This document shows positions 28,979 to 36,999 of a stretch of DNA of 40,574 nt, one piece after another. Both the position numbers and the translations under genes were made by a program. This stretch comes from Candidatus Methylomirabilota bacterium. Its GTDB lineage: Bacteria > Methylomirabilota > Methylomirabilia > Rokubacteriales > CSP1-6. The notes under the pieces are model-generated. The model ran no database searches and was not told the DNA's origin. It worked only from the letters and a program-made list of their open reading frames with translations. Position 1 is the stretch's first letter, and each line of letters opens with the position of its first letter. Location: the NCBI GenBank assembly GCA_035709005.1, contig DASTFB010000011.1, positions 1-40,574 of the forward strand, in the 5' to 3' direction.

Positions 28979-29478
28979 CGGCCTCCCGGGCGAAGGGCGG
29001 CCGCCTCGGCCGCGCTCAGTACCAGGACGGCGTCGTCCTGACGGACGGTTCCCTCCCGCAGGACGCTGGCGTAGACACGGCTCCAGCCGGGGTGATGCTT
29101 CTGGGAGACCCGCGCGTAGTCCCCGCCGGCGAAGGCGAGGCGGATGTTGGCACACGGGCTGGTATAGCGAGTGACCTGGAGGATCACCTCCTGGCCGATC
29201 CTCAGGGTGGTGCCGGGCGTGATGGCCCTCCAGTCCAGACCCTGGACGGTGAGGTTCTCGCCCAGGCTCCCTGGCCGGATGGGATGGCCCTCCCGCTGAA
29301 GCGCGTCGATGGCCTCCAGGGCGTAGAGACAGACAGCCCGCTCGGGGCCGCCGTGGTGCTCCGCGTCACGGTGGCCATCCCCGACCAGTCCTTCGCGCGT
29401 GACACGGACCGCCGCCGTGGGCAGCTTCGGGACTCCTCCCGCCGAAATGTTGATCTGCACGACTCGACTGACGCTCAC
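28975..29478 (-). CDS. MOSC domain-containing protein (YiiM-like)
   Basis: 167 residues. VVQINISAGGVPKLP, REGLVGDGHRD, HGGPERAVCLYALEAIDAL, LGENLTVQGLDW, GTTLRIGQEVILQVTRYTSPCANI and the final HPGWSRVYASVLREG form a complete stand-alone MOSC domain of the YiiM type. These are molybdenum-cofactor sulfurase C-terminal-like proteins, thought to handle Moco-bound sulfur or hydroxylamino compounds; C in SPCANI is the conserved cysteine. The start is GTG at 29478, overlapping the MaoC-like gene stop by 4 nt. No molybdopterin biosynthesis genes are in the window. Confidence 0.9.
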   Translation of the reverse strand: MSVSRVVQINISAGGVPKLPTAAVRVTREGLVGDGHRDAEHHGGPERAVCLYALEAIDALQREGHPIRPGSLGENLTVQGLDWRAITPGTTLRIGQEVILQVTRYTSPCANIRLAFAGGDYARVSQKHHPGWSRVYASVLREGTVRQDDAVLVLSAAEAAALRPGGR

Positions 29479-29951
29479 CGATGAACCTCCGTGCCGGGGC
29501 CGGCGTCGCGGCGGATCATTCGCTGGACCCGGCTCTCCAGGACGACTTCGCCGCGCTGGTTCAGGACGCGGTGCTGGTAGGTGACGATCCCCCGATCCGG
29601 CTTCTTGGTGTCTCGCTTGTCGACGACCTCGATTTCGACGTGGATGGTGTCGCCCTGGAGCACGGGCGCCACCAGCCGTATCTCGCCTCCCAGCCAGGCC
29701 ATGCCGGTGCCATGGATGAGGCCCGTTTGCATGACGAGGCCCTCGGACAGGGCGAAGGTCAGCGCGCCCGGGGCGACACGGCGGCCGAATACCGACTCCC
29801 GGGCAACATACTCCATGTCCATGAAGAGCGGCTCGCTGAAGCCGCAGAGGTTCACGAAGTTCACGATGTCCGTCTCGGACACGGTGCGGGCCAGCGTTCG
29901 ATACACCGCCCCCACGGTGGTCTGTTCCCAGGTCAGCCCCTGTCCGAGCAT
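29475..29951 (-). CDS. MaoC-like hotdog-fold protein lacking the hydratase dyad
   Basis: 158 residues, one MaoC/hotdog domain. YRTLARTVSETDIVNFVNLCGFSEPLFMD and FGRRVAPGALTFALSEGLVMQ align with the MaoC dehydratase pattern. In active (R)-hydratases the motif is S/C-G-D-x-N-P-x-H with catalytic Asp and His; here the same stretch reads CGFSEPLF, so both would be Phe (F38 and F43). It may be inactive as a hydratase, or a thioesterase or binding protein. The ATG at 29951 has GGGAGG with a 6-nt spacer and lies 20 nt after livF, so it is likely co-transcribed with the transporter. Confidence 0.85.
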   Translation of the reverse strand: MLGQGLTWEQTTVGAVYRTLARTVSETDIVNFVNLCGFSEPLFMDMEYVARESVFGRRVAPGALTFALSEGLVMQTGLIHGTGMAWLGGEIRLVAPVLQGDTIHVEIEVVDKRDTKKPDRGIVTYQHRVLNQRGEVVLESRVQRMIRRDAGPGTEVHR

Positions 29952-29971
29952 GGTCCGCCTCCCGTTCTCGA

Positions 29972-30673
29972 TCAGTCGCCGAGATAGGCTCGGCGCACGG
30001 CCGGGTCCTCGACCAGGGCATCCGCCGTCCCGGTCAGGGCGATGGTCCCCGTTTCGAGGACGTAGCCGCGGTGGGCCACGCCGAGCGCCATCGCCGCGTT
30101 CTGTTCCACGAGCAGGATCGTGATGCCTTGGCGGTTGATGTCGGCGATCGTGGCGAAGATCTGTTCGACGAGCACGGGGGCCAACCCCATGCTGGGCTCG
30201 TCCAGCAACAGCAGGCGCGGGTTCGCCATCAGGGCGCGGCCGATGGCCAGCATCTGCTGCTCACCTCCCGACAGGGTGCCGGCCACCTGGCTCAAGCGCT
30301 CGTGCAGACGCGGAAACAGGGCGAACACCCGATCCAGGTCGTGCAGGACACCGCCGTCGCGCCGCAGGTAGGCGCCCATCATGAGGTTCTCGCGGACGGT
30401 CAGCCGGTTGAAGATCCGGCGGCCCTCGGGCACATGAGCGATGCCGTGCAACACCACGTCGTGGGCGGGCATCCCGACGAGGGACTGGTCGTCGAGGGCG
30501 ATGCGGCCGCGACGGGGCGCCAGCAGCCCCGAGATGGTCTTGAGGGTCGTGGTCTTCCCCGCGCCGTTGTTGCCGAGCAGGGCGACGATCTCGCCGCGGG
30601 CGACCTCCAGCGACACGCCTTTGAGCGCGTGGATCTCCCCGTAGAAGACGTGCAGGTCGTCAACGCTCAGCAC
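29972..30673 (-). CDS. livF: Branched-chain amino-acid-type ABC transporter ATPase LivF
   Basis: 233 residues. Walker A GNNGAGKTT near 34-42, signature LSGGEQQMLAIGRAL, Walker B LLLLDEPSMGL, and FNRLTVRENLMMGAYLR, a LivF-specific element. One of two ATPases that power import through LivH-LivM. The start is GTG at 30673, inside the end of livG (14-nt overlap). Such LIV-type importers also carry urea, amides or short peptides, so the name does not fix the substrate. Confidence 0.95.
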   Translation of the reverse strand: MLSVDDLHVFYGEIHALKGVSLEVARGEIVALLGNNGAGKTTTLKTISGLLAPRRGRIALDDQSLVGMPAHDVVLHGIAHVPEGRRIFNRLTVRENLMMGAYLRRDGGVLHDLDRVFALFPRLHERLSQVAGTLSGGEQQMLAIGRALMANPRLLLLDEPSMGLAPVLVEQIFATIADINRQGITILLVEQNAAMALGVAHRGYVLETGTIALTGTADALVEDPAVRRAYLGD

Positions 30674-31457
30674 GGGTCGTTCGGGTACGGGCCCAGGAAC
30701 CGCGGCCCAGGTAGGCCTCGATCACCCGGGGATCGGCCTGCACCTGCTGGGGCGGGCCCTCGGCGATCTTCTCGCCGTGGTCCAGCACCGTGACACGATC
30801 GGAGACCTCCATGACGATCCGCATGTTGTGCTCGATGAGCAGGATGGCCAGCCCGAGCTCGGTGACCAGCTGTCGGAGCAGGGCCATGAGGGCGGCGGCT
30901 TCGCCCTGCGTCATCCCCGCCGAAGGCTCGTCGAGGAGCAGCAGGGTGGGTTGGGAGGCCAGGGCCCGAGCGATTTCCAGGCGGCGCTGGTCGCCGTAGG
31001 GCAGGTTCCGGCTGATCTCGTTGGCGCCGGCCCGCAGGCCGACGCGCTCGAGGAGCGCGACCGCCGCCTCCCAGAGGCCGGTCTCCACGTGTCTGAACGT
31101 GCGACCTCGAACCAGGACGTCCCACAGGCGCAGGTCCACGCGGGCGTGCATGCCGACCAGCACGTTTTCGATGGCCGTCATGTTGGCGAACAGTCGGATG
31201 TTCTGAAACGTCCGGCAGATACCCAGCGCGGTGATCTGGTCGGGGCGGAGACCGACCAGCGGCCGGCCCCCGAATGCGATGGTGCCCTCGTCGGGAGTGT
31301 AGAGCCCGGTCAAGATGTTGAACAGGGTTGTCTTGCCGGCGCCGTTGGGGCCGATGATCGACGTGATCCCGGGCTCCAGCGCGAAGTCGACACGGTTCAC
31401 AGCGGTCAGCCCACCGAAGCGTTTGCTGACACCGCGCGCTTCGAGCAGCGCGCTCAT
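30660..31457 (-). CDS. livG: Branched-chain amino-acid-type ABC transporter ATPase LivG
   Basis: 265 residues. Walker A GPNGAGKTT at 36-44, GICRTFQNIRLFANMTAIENVLVGMH (the LivG Q-loop region, in segments), signature LPYGDQRRLEIARAL and Walker B LLLLDEPSAGM followed by IEHNMRIVMEVSDRV. It pairs with LivF in the cytosolic engine of the transporter. The ATG at 31457 overlaps the livM TGA by 4 nt; a longer upstream reading is a shadow of livM. The C-terminal RTRTTRAER tail is extra. Confidence 0.95.
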   Translation of the reverse strand: MSALLEARGVSKRFGGLTAVNRVDFALEPGITSIIGPNGAGKTTLFNILTGLYTPDEGTIAFGGRPLVGLRPDQITALGICRTFQNIRLFANMTAIENVLVGMHARVDLRLWDVLVRGRTFRHVETGLWEAAVALLERVGLRAGANEISRNLPYGDQRRLEIARALASQPTLLLLDEPSAGMTQGEAAALMALLRQLVTELGLAILLIEHNMRIVMEVSDRVTVLDHGEKIAEGPPQQVQADPRVIEAYLGRGSWARTRTTRAER

Positions 31458-32689
31458 GTCGTAGTCGCCTCGGCGCGGCGCGTGCTCGGCGCGGCCGGCT
31501 CGGCCAGCTCGCGCTGCCGTCGCCGGGCGGGCAGGATCCCCTGGGGCCGGAAGATCATCATGAGGACCAGGATCATCCCGAAGATCATCCGCTCGTACTT
31601 GGCCGGCTCGAACTGGGTCGGCAGGTCGGCCAGGTTGTATCCCAGCACGGTGACCCCGGCGTTCTTGAGCTCGTTCAGCCAGAGCGACAGGCCTTTGAGC
31701 ACTTGCAGATTGAGAACCGTCACCGCCGTGGCCCCCAGCACGGCGCCCGGGATCGATCCCATGCCGCCCAGGATGACCATGGCCAGCACGCCGATCGACT
31801 CGAGAAAGGTGAACGACTCGGGATTGATGAACACCTGCTTGGCCGAGAACATCACGCCCATGATCCCGGCAAAGGACGCGCCGCAGGCGAACGCCAGGAG
31901 CTTCATGCGGACCAGCGGCACTCCCATGGCCCGGGCCGCCAGCTCGTCTTCCCGGATCGCCTCCCACGCTCGCCCGACATGGGAGTCCTCGAGCCGGCGA
32001 TTGACGAGGATGACTGCCCCCACGATCAACAGGACGAGGAAATAGAAGTACTCCCCGTAGGGCAATCCCCACAGGGTCGCGGGGCGCACGATGGGGGTGA
32101 TCCCCTTGGGGCCGTTGGTGATATTGATGGGCTTGTCCAGGTTGTTGGCCAGGACCCGAATGACCTCTCCGAAGCCCAGGGTCACGATGGCCAGATAGTC
32201 ACCATGCAGGCGCAGCACCGGCAGGCCGAGCAGGATGCCAGCCCCGGCTGCCACGACGAGCCCCACGAAAAGGAAGACATAGAACCACCCCGGGCTCAAC
32301 GGGAATCCCCCGCCGAAGATCAGGTTGGCATGGGGGGAGCCGAAGATGGCCCACGTGTAGGCTCCCACGGCGAAGAATGCCACGTATCCGAGGTCGAGCA
32401 GACCGGCGAGCCCGACCACGATATTCAGCCCGAGCGCCAGGGCCACGAAGATCCCGACCTGCGTGGCGACCTCGAGATAGTACCCGTTGTAGGCCCCGAT
32501 GAGCGGCATCAGGACGAGTAGGGCACTCCCCAGCAGCGCCGCGCGCAGCCAAGTGGGAATGCGCGCCAGATAGACGAAGAGCAGCGAGCCCTGGAAGAGC
32601 AGGAAGGCCAGCACCGAGCGGGGAAACACCGCGACGGCAAGGCTGGAGACGGCGACGGCGGCGACGGCGAGCACGGTGTGAAGGATCAC
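31454..32689 (-). CDS. livM: Branched-chain amino-acid-type ABC transporter permease LivM
   Basis: 411 residues, a multi-spanning inner-membrane permease. GLNIVVGLAGLLDLGYVAFFAVGAYTWA is the LivM signature in segments; GLPVLRLHGDYLAIVTLGFGEVIRV and the EAA-like loop AIREDELAARAMGVPLVRMKLLAF couple to the ATPases. VILGGMGSIPGAVLGA is the conserved late helix. The first roughly 60 residues add extra hydrophobic segments not always present in the family. The start is GTG at 32689, overlapping the livH TGA by 4 nt. Confidence 0.94.
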   Translation of the reverse strand: MILHTVLAVAAVAVSSLAVAVFPRSVLAFLLFQGSLLFVYLARIPTWLRAALLGSALLVLMPLIGAYNGYYLEVATQVGIFVALALGLNIVVGLAGLLDLGYVAFFAVGAYTWAIFGSPHANLIFGGGFPLSPGWFYVFLFVGLVVAAGAGILLGLPVLRLHGDYLAIVTLGFGEVIRVLANNLDKPINITNGPKGITPIVRPATLWGLPYGEYFYFLVLLIVGAVILVNRRLEDSHVGRAWEAIREDELAARAMGVPLVRMKLLAFACGASFAGIMGVMFSAKQVFINPESFTFLESIGVLAMVILGGMGSIPGAVLGATAVTVLNLQVLKGLSLWLNELKNAGVTVLGYNLADLPTQFEPAKYERMIFGMILVLMMIFRPQGILPARRRQRELAEPAAPSTRRAEATTT

Positions 32690-33657
32690 GCCCGCTCCCG
32701 CACGACCTCGCCGAGGAGACCCTTGGGCCGGAAGATGAGGATGAGGATCAGGACGGAGAAGGCGAAAATGTCTTTGTACTCGGCGCCGAAGGCCCCATTG
32801 GTGAGCAGCGACAGGTAGGAGGCGGCGAAAGCCTCCAGCAAGCCCAGGACGAGCCCGCCCAGCATGGCGCCCGGGATGTTGCCGATACCGCCCAGCACCG
32901 CGGCGGTGAAAGCCTTGAGCCCGGGAATGAACCCCGTGTACGGATTGATGAGCCCGTATTGCACGCCGAACAGCACACCGGCGGCCCCGCCCATGGCTCC
33001 ACCGATCAGAAACGTCAGGGAGACGATGCGATTGACGTTGATGCCCATCAGGCTGGCCGCGGCCTGATCTTCGGCCACCGCACGGATGGCGGTACCCACC
33101 CGCGTGCGGTTGACCACGGCGTGGAGGAGCCAGAGGATGCCCAGGGCGGCCGCGATGACCACCAGGGACTTCACCGAGATGTCGATCGTCGCCGTCAGGA
33201 CGAAGCGATGGTTCAGGGCGTCGATGGTGGGGTAGACGAGGTTGAAGGCATTGCGCCAGAGGGACTCGATCAGCCGGATCAAGTCCTGCAGGAAGAACGA
33301 GATCCCGATGGCCGAGATGAGCGGGATCAAGCGTGGCGTGCCGCGCAGGGGCCGGTAGGCCACCCGCTCTACGGTCACCGCCACCAGCCCACTGGCGGCG
33401 ATGCCGGCCATCAGGACCAGGATCAGCACTACCGGCCAGGGCAGCGCGTCGAGCAGGCCGGCGCTCTGCAGGCCGAGCATGATCTCGACGCCCACGAAGG
33501 CACCGATGATGAAGATCTCGGAGTGGGCGAAATTGATGAACTCCAGCACCCCGTAGACCATGGTGTAGCCCAACGCGATGAGGGCGTACATGAAGCCGAG
33601 GATGATGCCGTCGAGCAGGACCTGAGGCAGGATCCCGACGAGAAGCTCGAAGTCCAT
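32686..33657 (-). CDS. livH: Branched-chain amino-acid-type ABC transporter permease LivH
   Basis: 323 residues, with about eight hydrophobic segments. DGIILGFMYALIALGYTMVYGVLEFINFAHSEIFIIGAFVG in segments is the LivH N-terminal pattern; AVAEDQAAASLMGINVNRIVSLTFLIGGAMGG is the coupling loop and next helix; AVLGGIGNIPGAMLGGLVLG and LIFRPKGLLGE finish it. It forms the membrane pore with LivM. The ATG at 33657 lies 95 nt from livK, a longer gap than elsewhere in this unit. Confidence 0.95.
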   Translation of the reverse strand: MDFELLVGILPQVLLDGIILGFMYALIALGYTMVYGVLEFINFAHSEIFIIGAFVGVEIMLGLQSAGLLDALPWPVVLILVLMAGIAASGLVAVTVERVAYRPLRGTPRLIPLISAIGISFFLQDLIRLIESLWRNAFNLVYPTIDALNHRFVLTATIDISVKSLVVIAAALGILWLLHAVVNRTRVGTAIRAVAEDQAAASLMGINVNRIVSLTFLIGGAMGGAAGVLFGVQYGLINPYTGFIPGLKAFTAAVLGGIGNIPGAMLGGLVLGLLEAFAASYLSLLTNGAFGAEYKDIFAFSVLILILIFRPKGLLGEVVRERA

Positions 33658-33752
33658 CGGTTAGGGGTCCCGGGCCGGTGGCCCGATCCCTTCAGCCATC
33701 GCGGTCGCAGAGGCGCGATCCGCCCACCCTGACGTCGTCTCGTTGATAGTCG
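33658..33752 (-). promoter_or_regulatory. livK-livH spacer with two small hairpins
   Basis: A 95-nt gap between the binding-protein gene and the permease genes. Two short inverted repeats can be seen: CGGGCC (33671-33676) with GGCCCG (33680-33685), and ATCGCG (33698-33703) with CGCGAT (33714-33719). In many LIV operons such hairpins stabilise the upstream mRNA so that the binding protein is made in excess; that role here is inference. No promoter was recognised. Confidence 0.35.
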
Positions 33753-34949
33753 CTACTTCTTCTTCAGCGACGGCGCAGCGATGGTCAGCCGCTTGACCTC
33801 CTTGTTCTCGCCCCACTTCTGGGGATCGTCACTGGCCACCTGGAGGACGAAGTACAGCGCGCTGCGGGGGTCCCCCTTGTCATCGAACTCCCACGTGCCG
33901 GTGATTCCCGAGTGCTTCACCTTGCGGACGGCGGTGGAGACGTCCTCGCGGCTGAGCTTCTTACCGCTCTTGCCGGCCATCTCCATGGCCTTCAGGGTGA
34001 TGGTGGCGGCATCGTAGGCCTGGGCCGAGAACGGCTCGGGATTCTTGCCGAACTTCTTCCGGAATTCTTCGGCGAACGCCTTGGCCTTGGGATATTTGGT
34101 CACCGGCCCGGCCACCGAGGTGTAGTACATGCCCACCACGGCTTTCCCGCCGATCTTGGCCAGGTCCGAGGAGTCCAGCCCATCGGGCCCCATGAACTTC
34201 GCTTTCACGCCCTTCTCGCGGGCCTGCTTGAAGAAGGGCGCCGCCTGCTCGTAAATGCCGCCGAAGTAGATCAAGTCCGGATTCTTGGCTCGCAAGGGCG
34301 TGATGATGGGATCGAAGTTCGACTTTTCTTCCGTCCCCTCGAAACCGAGGACGGTGAGCCCCTTCTTCTTGGCGTCGTCACGGAAATACTCCGCGACGCC
34401 CTGCCCATAGGTGGTCTTGTCGTGGATGATGTAGACCGACTTGATCTTCAAGCTTGCCGCGAACTCCGACCCGACCACCCCCTGGACGTCGTCGCGACCG
34501 CACACCCGATAGATGTTGGGATATCCCCGGTCAGTGACCGTCGGATTGGTGTTGGCCGGCGATACCATGGCCAGGTTCACTTCCCGATAGACCTCGGACG
34601 AGGGAATGGCGACGCCGGAGTTCAGGTGTCCGACGACGGCGAGGATGTCCTTATCGGCGATGATGTTCCTGGCGTTGGCCACGCCCACATCGGGCTTGGC
34701 CTGGTCGTCGTAGGGCACGAGCTCGACCTTGTAGCCCAGCTTCTCGACGCCGGCCTTGAACTTCTCGACCGCGAGCTGAGCACCGAGCTTGATCCCCTCA
34801 CCGAGGGCGGCCTGCCCGCCGCTCAGCGGACTCTGTGTGGCGATCTTGATGGTGCCCTTGCTTTGCGCCTGAAGGGGACCAGTCGCGGGGACCAGCGCCA
34901 GGCCGAGCACCAGCGACAGCAAGAGAACAGATCTGATCACATGCGTCAT
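33753..34949 (-). CDS. livK: Periplasmic substrate-binding protein LivK type
   Basis: 398 residues. A signal peptide covers residues 1-28 (hydrophobic core LLLSLVLGLALVPATG; likely cut after LQA). The mature start GTIKIATQSPLSGGQAALGEGIKLGAQLAVE is the family signature of Leu/Ile/Val-type receptors (Peripla_BP_6), followed by PYDDQAKPDVGVANARNI, VGHLNSGVAIPSS and GYPNIYRVCGRDD. It captures the substrate for LivHMGF. AGGAGG with an 8-nt spacer precedes the ATG. It is the first gene of the ten-gene unit reading to hyuB, and a strong promoter lies upstream at 35012-35039. Confidence 0.95.
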   Translation of the reverse strand: MTHVIRSVLLLSLVLGLALVPATGPLQAQSKGTIKIATQSPLSGGQAALGEGIKLGAQLAVEKFKAGVEKLGYKVELVPYDDQAKPDVGVANARNIIADKDILAVVGHLNSGVAIPSSEVYREVNLAMVSPANTNPTVTDRGYPNIYRVCGRDDVQGVVGSEFAASLKIKSVYIIHDKTTYGQGVAEYFRDDAKKKGLTVLGFEGTEEKSNFDPIITPLRAKNPDLIYFGGIYEQAAPFFKQAREKGVKAKFMGPDGLDSSDLAKIGGKAVVGMYYTSVAGPVTKYPKAKAFAEEFRKKFGKNPEPFSAQAYDAATITLKAMEMAGKSGKKLSREDVSTAVRKVKHSGITGTWEFDDKGDPRSALYFVLQVASDDPQKWGENKEVKRLTIAAPSLKKK

Positions 34950-34979
34950 CGGACATCCCTCCTGCCTGCGGTAGGGCCG

Positions 34980-35019
34980 GACTCGCGCGCCATTATCGAG
35001 ACTTGCGCGCCATTATAGC
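34980..35019. repeat. Tandem 20-bp direct repeat upstream of livK
   Basis: Two adjacent 20-bp units, 34980-34999 and 35000-35019, agree at 17 of 20 positions, sharing GACT-Y-GCGCGCCATTAT (Y is C or T). The second unit contains the TATAAT -10 box read on the minus strand; the first has GATAAT at the same place, just downstream of the expected transcription start. It could be an operator for a regulator of the liv unit or a simple local duplication. Confidence 0.5.
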
Positions 35020-35039
35020 GAGCGGACATCCGGGGTCAA
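35012..35039 (-). promoter_or_regulatory. Sigma-70-type promoter of the liv-hyu unit
   Basis: On the minus strand TTGACC (35039-35034) and TATAAT (35017-35012) are separated by 16 nt, with five of six -35 and six of six -10 consensus bases. The -10 box overlaps the thiE stop codon and the -35 box lies in the last codons of thiE. Transcription would start near 35005 and give a leader of about 55 nt before livK. This supports a transcription unit separate from the thiE operon. Confidence 0.7.
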
Positions 35040-35660
35040 GGCGCGGGCGGCCCGGATCGCCTCGATGAAGCGCCGGGTGGCGTGCTCCGGATCGTCGGCG
35101 GCGCACACCGCGGAGATGACCGCGACGCCGGCGGCGCCCGCCTGGATGACCTCGCCCACGTTGTCATGCGTGATTCCGCCGATTCCGATGAGGGGTGCAC
35201 GGATCTCGGTTCGGAGCTTTCGGATGAGATCGGGGCCGACGAGCTCGAAGTCGGGTTTGGTGGCCGTAGGGAACATCGCGCCCACTGCCACGTAGTCCGC
35301 GCCCGCAGCCTGAGCCGCCCGGGCCTGCTCCAGGCTGTGCGTGGACACGCCGAGCAGCATCCCTGGCCGCAACATCGGGCGGGCCAGGCGCGGCGGCAGG
35401 TCGTCCTGGCCGACATGCACCCCGTTGGCTCCCAGCGCCACGGCCAGGTCCACGCGGTCGTTCACGATGAAGGTGGCGCCGGCCTCGCGACAGCGCGCCA
35501 GCAACTGGCCGGCCAGCGCCAGGAGCCGTCCGGAGGGCCATTGCTTCTCGCGAAGCTGCACCATGCGGCAGCCACCGGCGATAGTCGCCTCGAGCAGGGT
35601 GACGAGATCGCGGCCGCGGGCCACGGTCCGGTCGAGGATGACGTAGAGGCTCGGATCCAT
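35013..35660 (-). CDS. thiE: Thiamine-phosphate synthase
   Basis: 215 residues, a TIM barrel joining the pyrimidine and thiazole halves of thiamine. LYVILDRT, MVQLREKQ, FIVNDRVDLAVALGANGVHVGQDDLP in segments, GVSTHSLEQARAAQAAGADYVAVGAMFPTATKP in segments and IGIGGITHDNVGEVIQAGAAGVAVISAV in segments are the family motifs. It starts one base from the accC stop and so belongs to the efp-accB-accC unit; a thiamine gene there is a little unusual. Its 3' end carries the liv promoter. Confidence 0.95.
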   Translation of the reverse strand: MDPSLYVILDRTVARGRDLVTLLEATIAGGCRMVQLREKQWPSGRLLALAGQLLARCREAGATFIVNDRVDLAVALGANGVHVGQDDLPPRLARPMLRPGMLLGVSTHSLEQARAAQAAGADYVAVGAMFPTATKPDFELVGPDLIRKLRTEIRAPLIGIGGITHDNVGEVIQAGAAGVAVISAVCAADDPEHATRRFIEAIRAARALTPDVRSL

Positions 35661-35661
35661 T

Positions 35662-36999
35662 TCAGGAGTGCTGCCGGCGGCTATCGGCGCTGGTGAAACG
35701 GCCCTCCATGAAGGCGGGATCGGCGAGGACCTTCAGCTGGAAGGGGATCGACGTCTTCACACCCTCCACGCTCGTCTCGGCCAGCGCCCGCCGCATGCGC
35801 TCGACGGCCTCCTCCCGGTCCCGACCGTGGACGATGATCTTGGCGATGAGCGAATCGTAGAAGGGCGGCACCGCATAGGGCACCATGAGGTGACTATCCA
35901 CGCGGACGCCGAAGCCACCGGGCGGGATCCAGGCCGTCACGCGCCCGGCGCTGGGGGCGAAGGTCTCGGGGTCCTCCGCGTTGATCCGGCACTCGATGGC
36001 GTGGCCATCGAACCTCACGTCCTCCTGACGATAGTCGAGAGCCTCACCGGCGGCGATCCGGATCTGCTCACGGATGAGGTCGATGCCGGTGACCATCTCC
36101 GTGACCGGATGCTCGACTTGAATCCGCGTGTTCATCTCGATGAAGTAGAAGTTCCCCTCAAGGTCCACCAGAAACTCGACGGTCCCCGCACTGACGTAGT
36201 TCACGGCGGAGGCGGCCAGCAATCCCGCCCGGTGGAGCCCGGCCCGGGTCCCGGGGCTCAGTCGGGGCGCCGGCGATTCCTCGATCAGTTTCTGGTGTCG
36301 CCGCTGCACGGTGCAGTCACGCTCCCCCAGGTGGACGCGGATGCCGTGCTGGTCACCCAGCACCTGCACCTCCACGTGCCGGGCTTCCTCGATGTACTTC
36401 TCGCTGTAGATATCGGAGGAGCCGAAGGCCGCCGCCGCTTCGGACTGACATGCCGCGAACGCCTGGGCCACGCTCTCGCGGTCGCGAACGATACGCATGC
36501 CGCGACCGCCCCCACCCGCCGCCGCCTTGAAGATGACCGGGTAGCCGATGTCGTCGGCCACCGCCTGAGCCTCGCCGGCGTCGCGGAGGGGCTGTTCGCT
36601 GCCCGGCACGACCGGCACCCCTGCCTGCTTGGCGATCTGGCGCGCCTGGGCCTTGTCGCCCATGAGCCGGATGGCCTCAGGTGACGGGCCGATGAACGTG
36701 ATCCCGCAGGTCCGGCAGATGTCGGCGAAGCTGGGGTTCTCGGCGAGGAAGCCGTAGCCGGGATGGATGGCCTCGCTATCGGTGATGGCGGCCGCCGAGA
36801 TGATCGAGGGGATGTTGAGGTAGCTGGAGCGCGGATCGTTGGGGCCGATGCAGATCGACTCGTCGGCGAGCCTCACCGGCAGGGACTGGGCATCGGCCGT
36901 GGAGTGGGCGACCACCGTACGGATGCCCAGCTCCCGGCAGGTCCGGATGATCCTCAAGGCGATCTCCCCACGGTTCGCGATGAGAATCTTGTGGAACAT
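35662..36999 (-). CDS. accC: Acetyl-CoA carboxylase, biotin carboxylase subunit
   Basis: 445 residues, the usual length. Carboxylates biotin on AccB using ATP and bicarbonate. MFHKILIANRGEIALRIIR is the start; the ATP-grasp has KAAAGGGGRGMRIV (glycine-rich loop), EKYIEEARHVEVQVLGD, GERDCTVQRRHQKLIEE and FIEMNTRIQVEHPVTE. The C-terminal domain ends with RRALAETSVEGVKTSI. The ATG at 36999 was chosen because it gives the canonical N-terminus; a longer upstream reading runs through the accB spacer. The ribosome-binding site is weak, and a strong hairpin ends 11 nt before the start. Confidence 0.96.
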   Translation of the reverse strand: MFHKILIANRGEIALRIIRTCRELGIRTVVAHSTADAQSLPVRLADESICIGPNDPRSSYLNIPSIISAAAITDSEAIHPGYGFLAENPSFADICRTCGITFIGPSPEAIRLMGDKAQARQIAKQAGVPVVPGSEQPLRDAGEAQAVADDIGYPVIFKAAAGGGGRGMRIVRDRESVAQAFAACQSEAAAAFGSSDIYSEKYIEEARHVEVQVLGDQHGIRVHLGERDCTVQRRHQKLIEESPAPRLSPGTRAGLHRAGLLAASAVNYVSAGTVEFLVDLEGNFYFIEMNTRIQVEHPVTEMVTGIDLIREQIRIAAGEALDYRQEDVRFDGHAIECRINAEDPETFAPSAGRVTAWIPPGGFGVRVDSHLMVPYAVPPFYDSLIAKIIVHGRDREEAVERMRRALAETSVEGVKTSIPFQLKVLADPAFMEGRFTSADSRRQHS

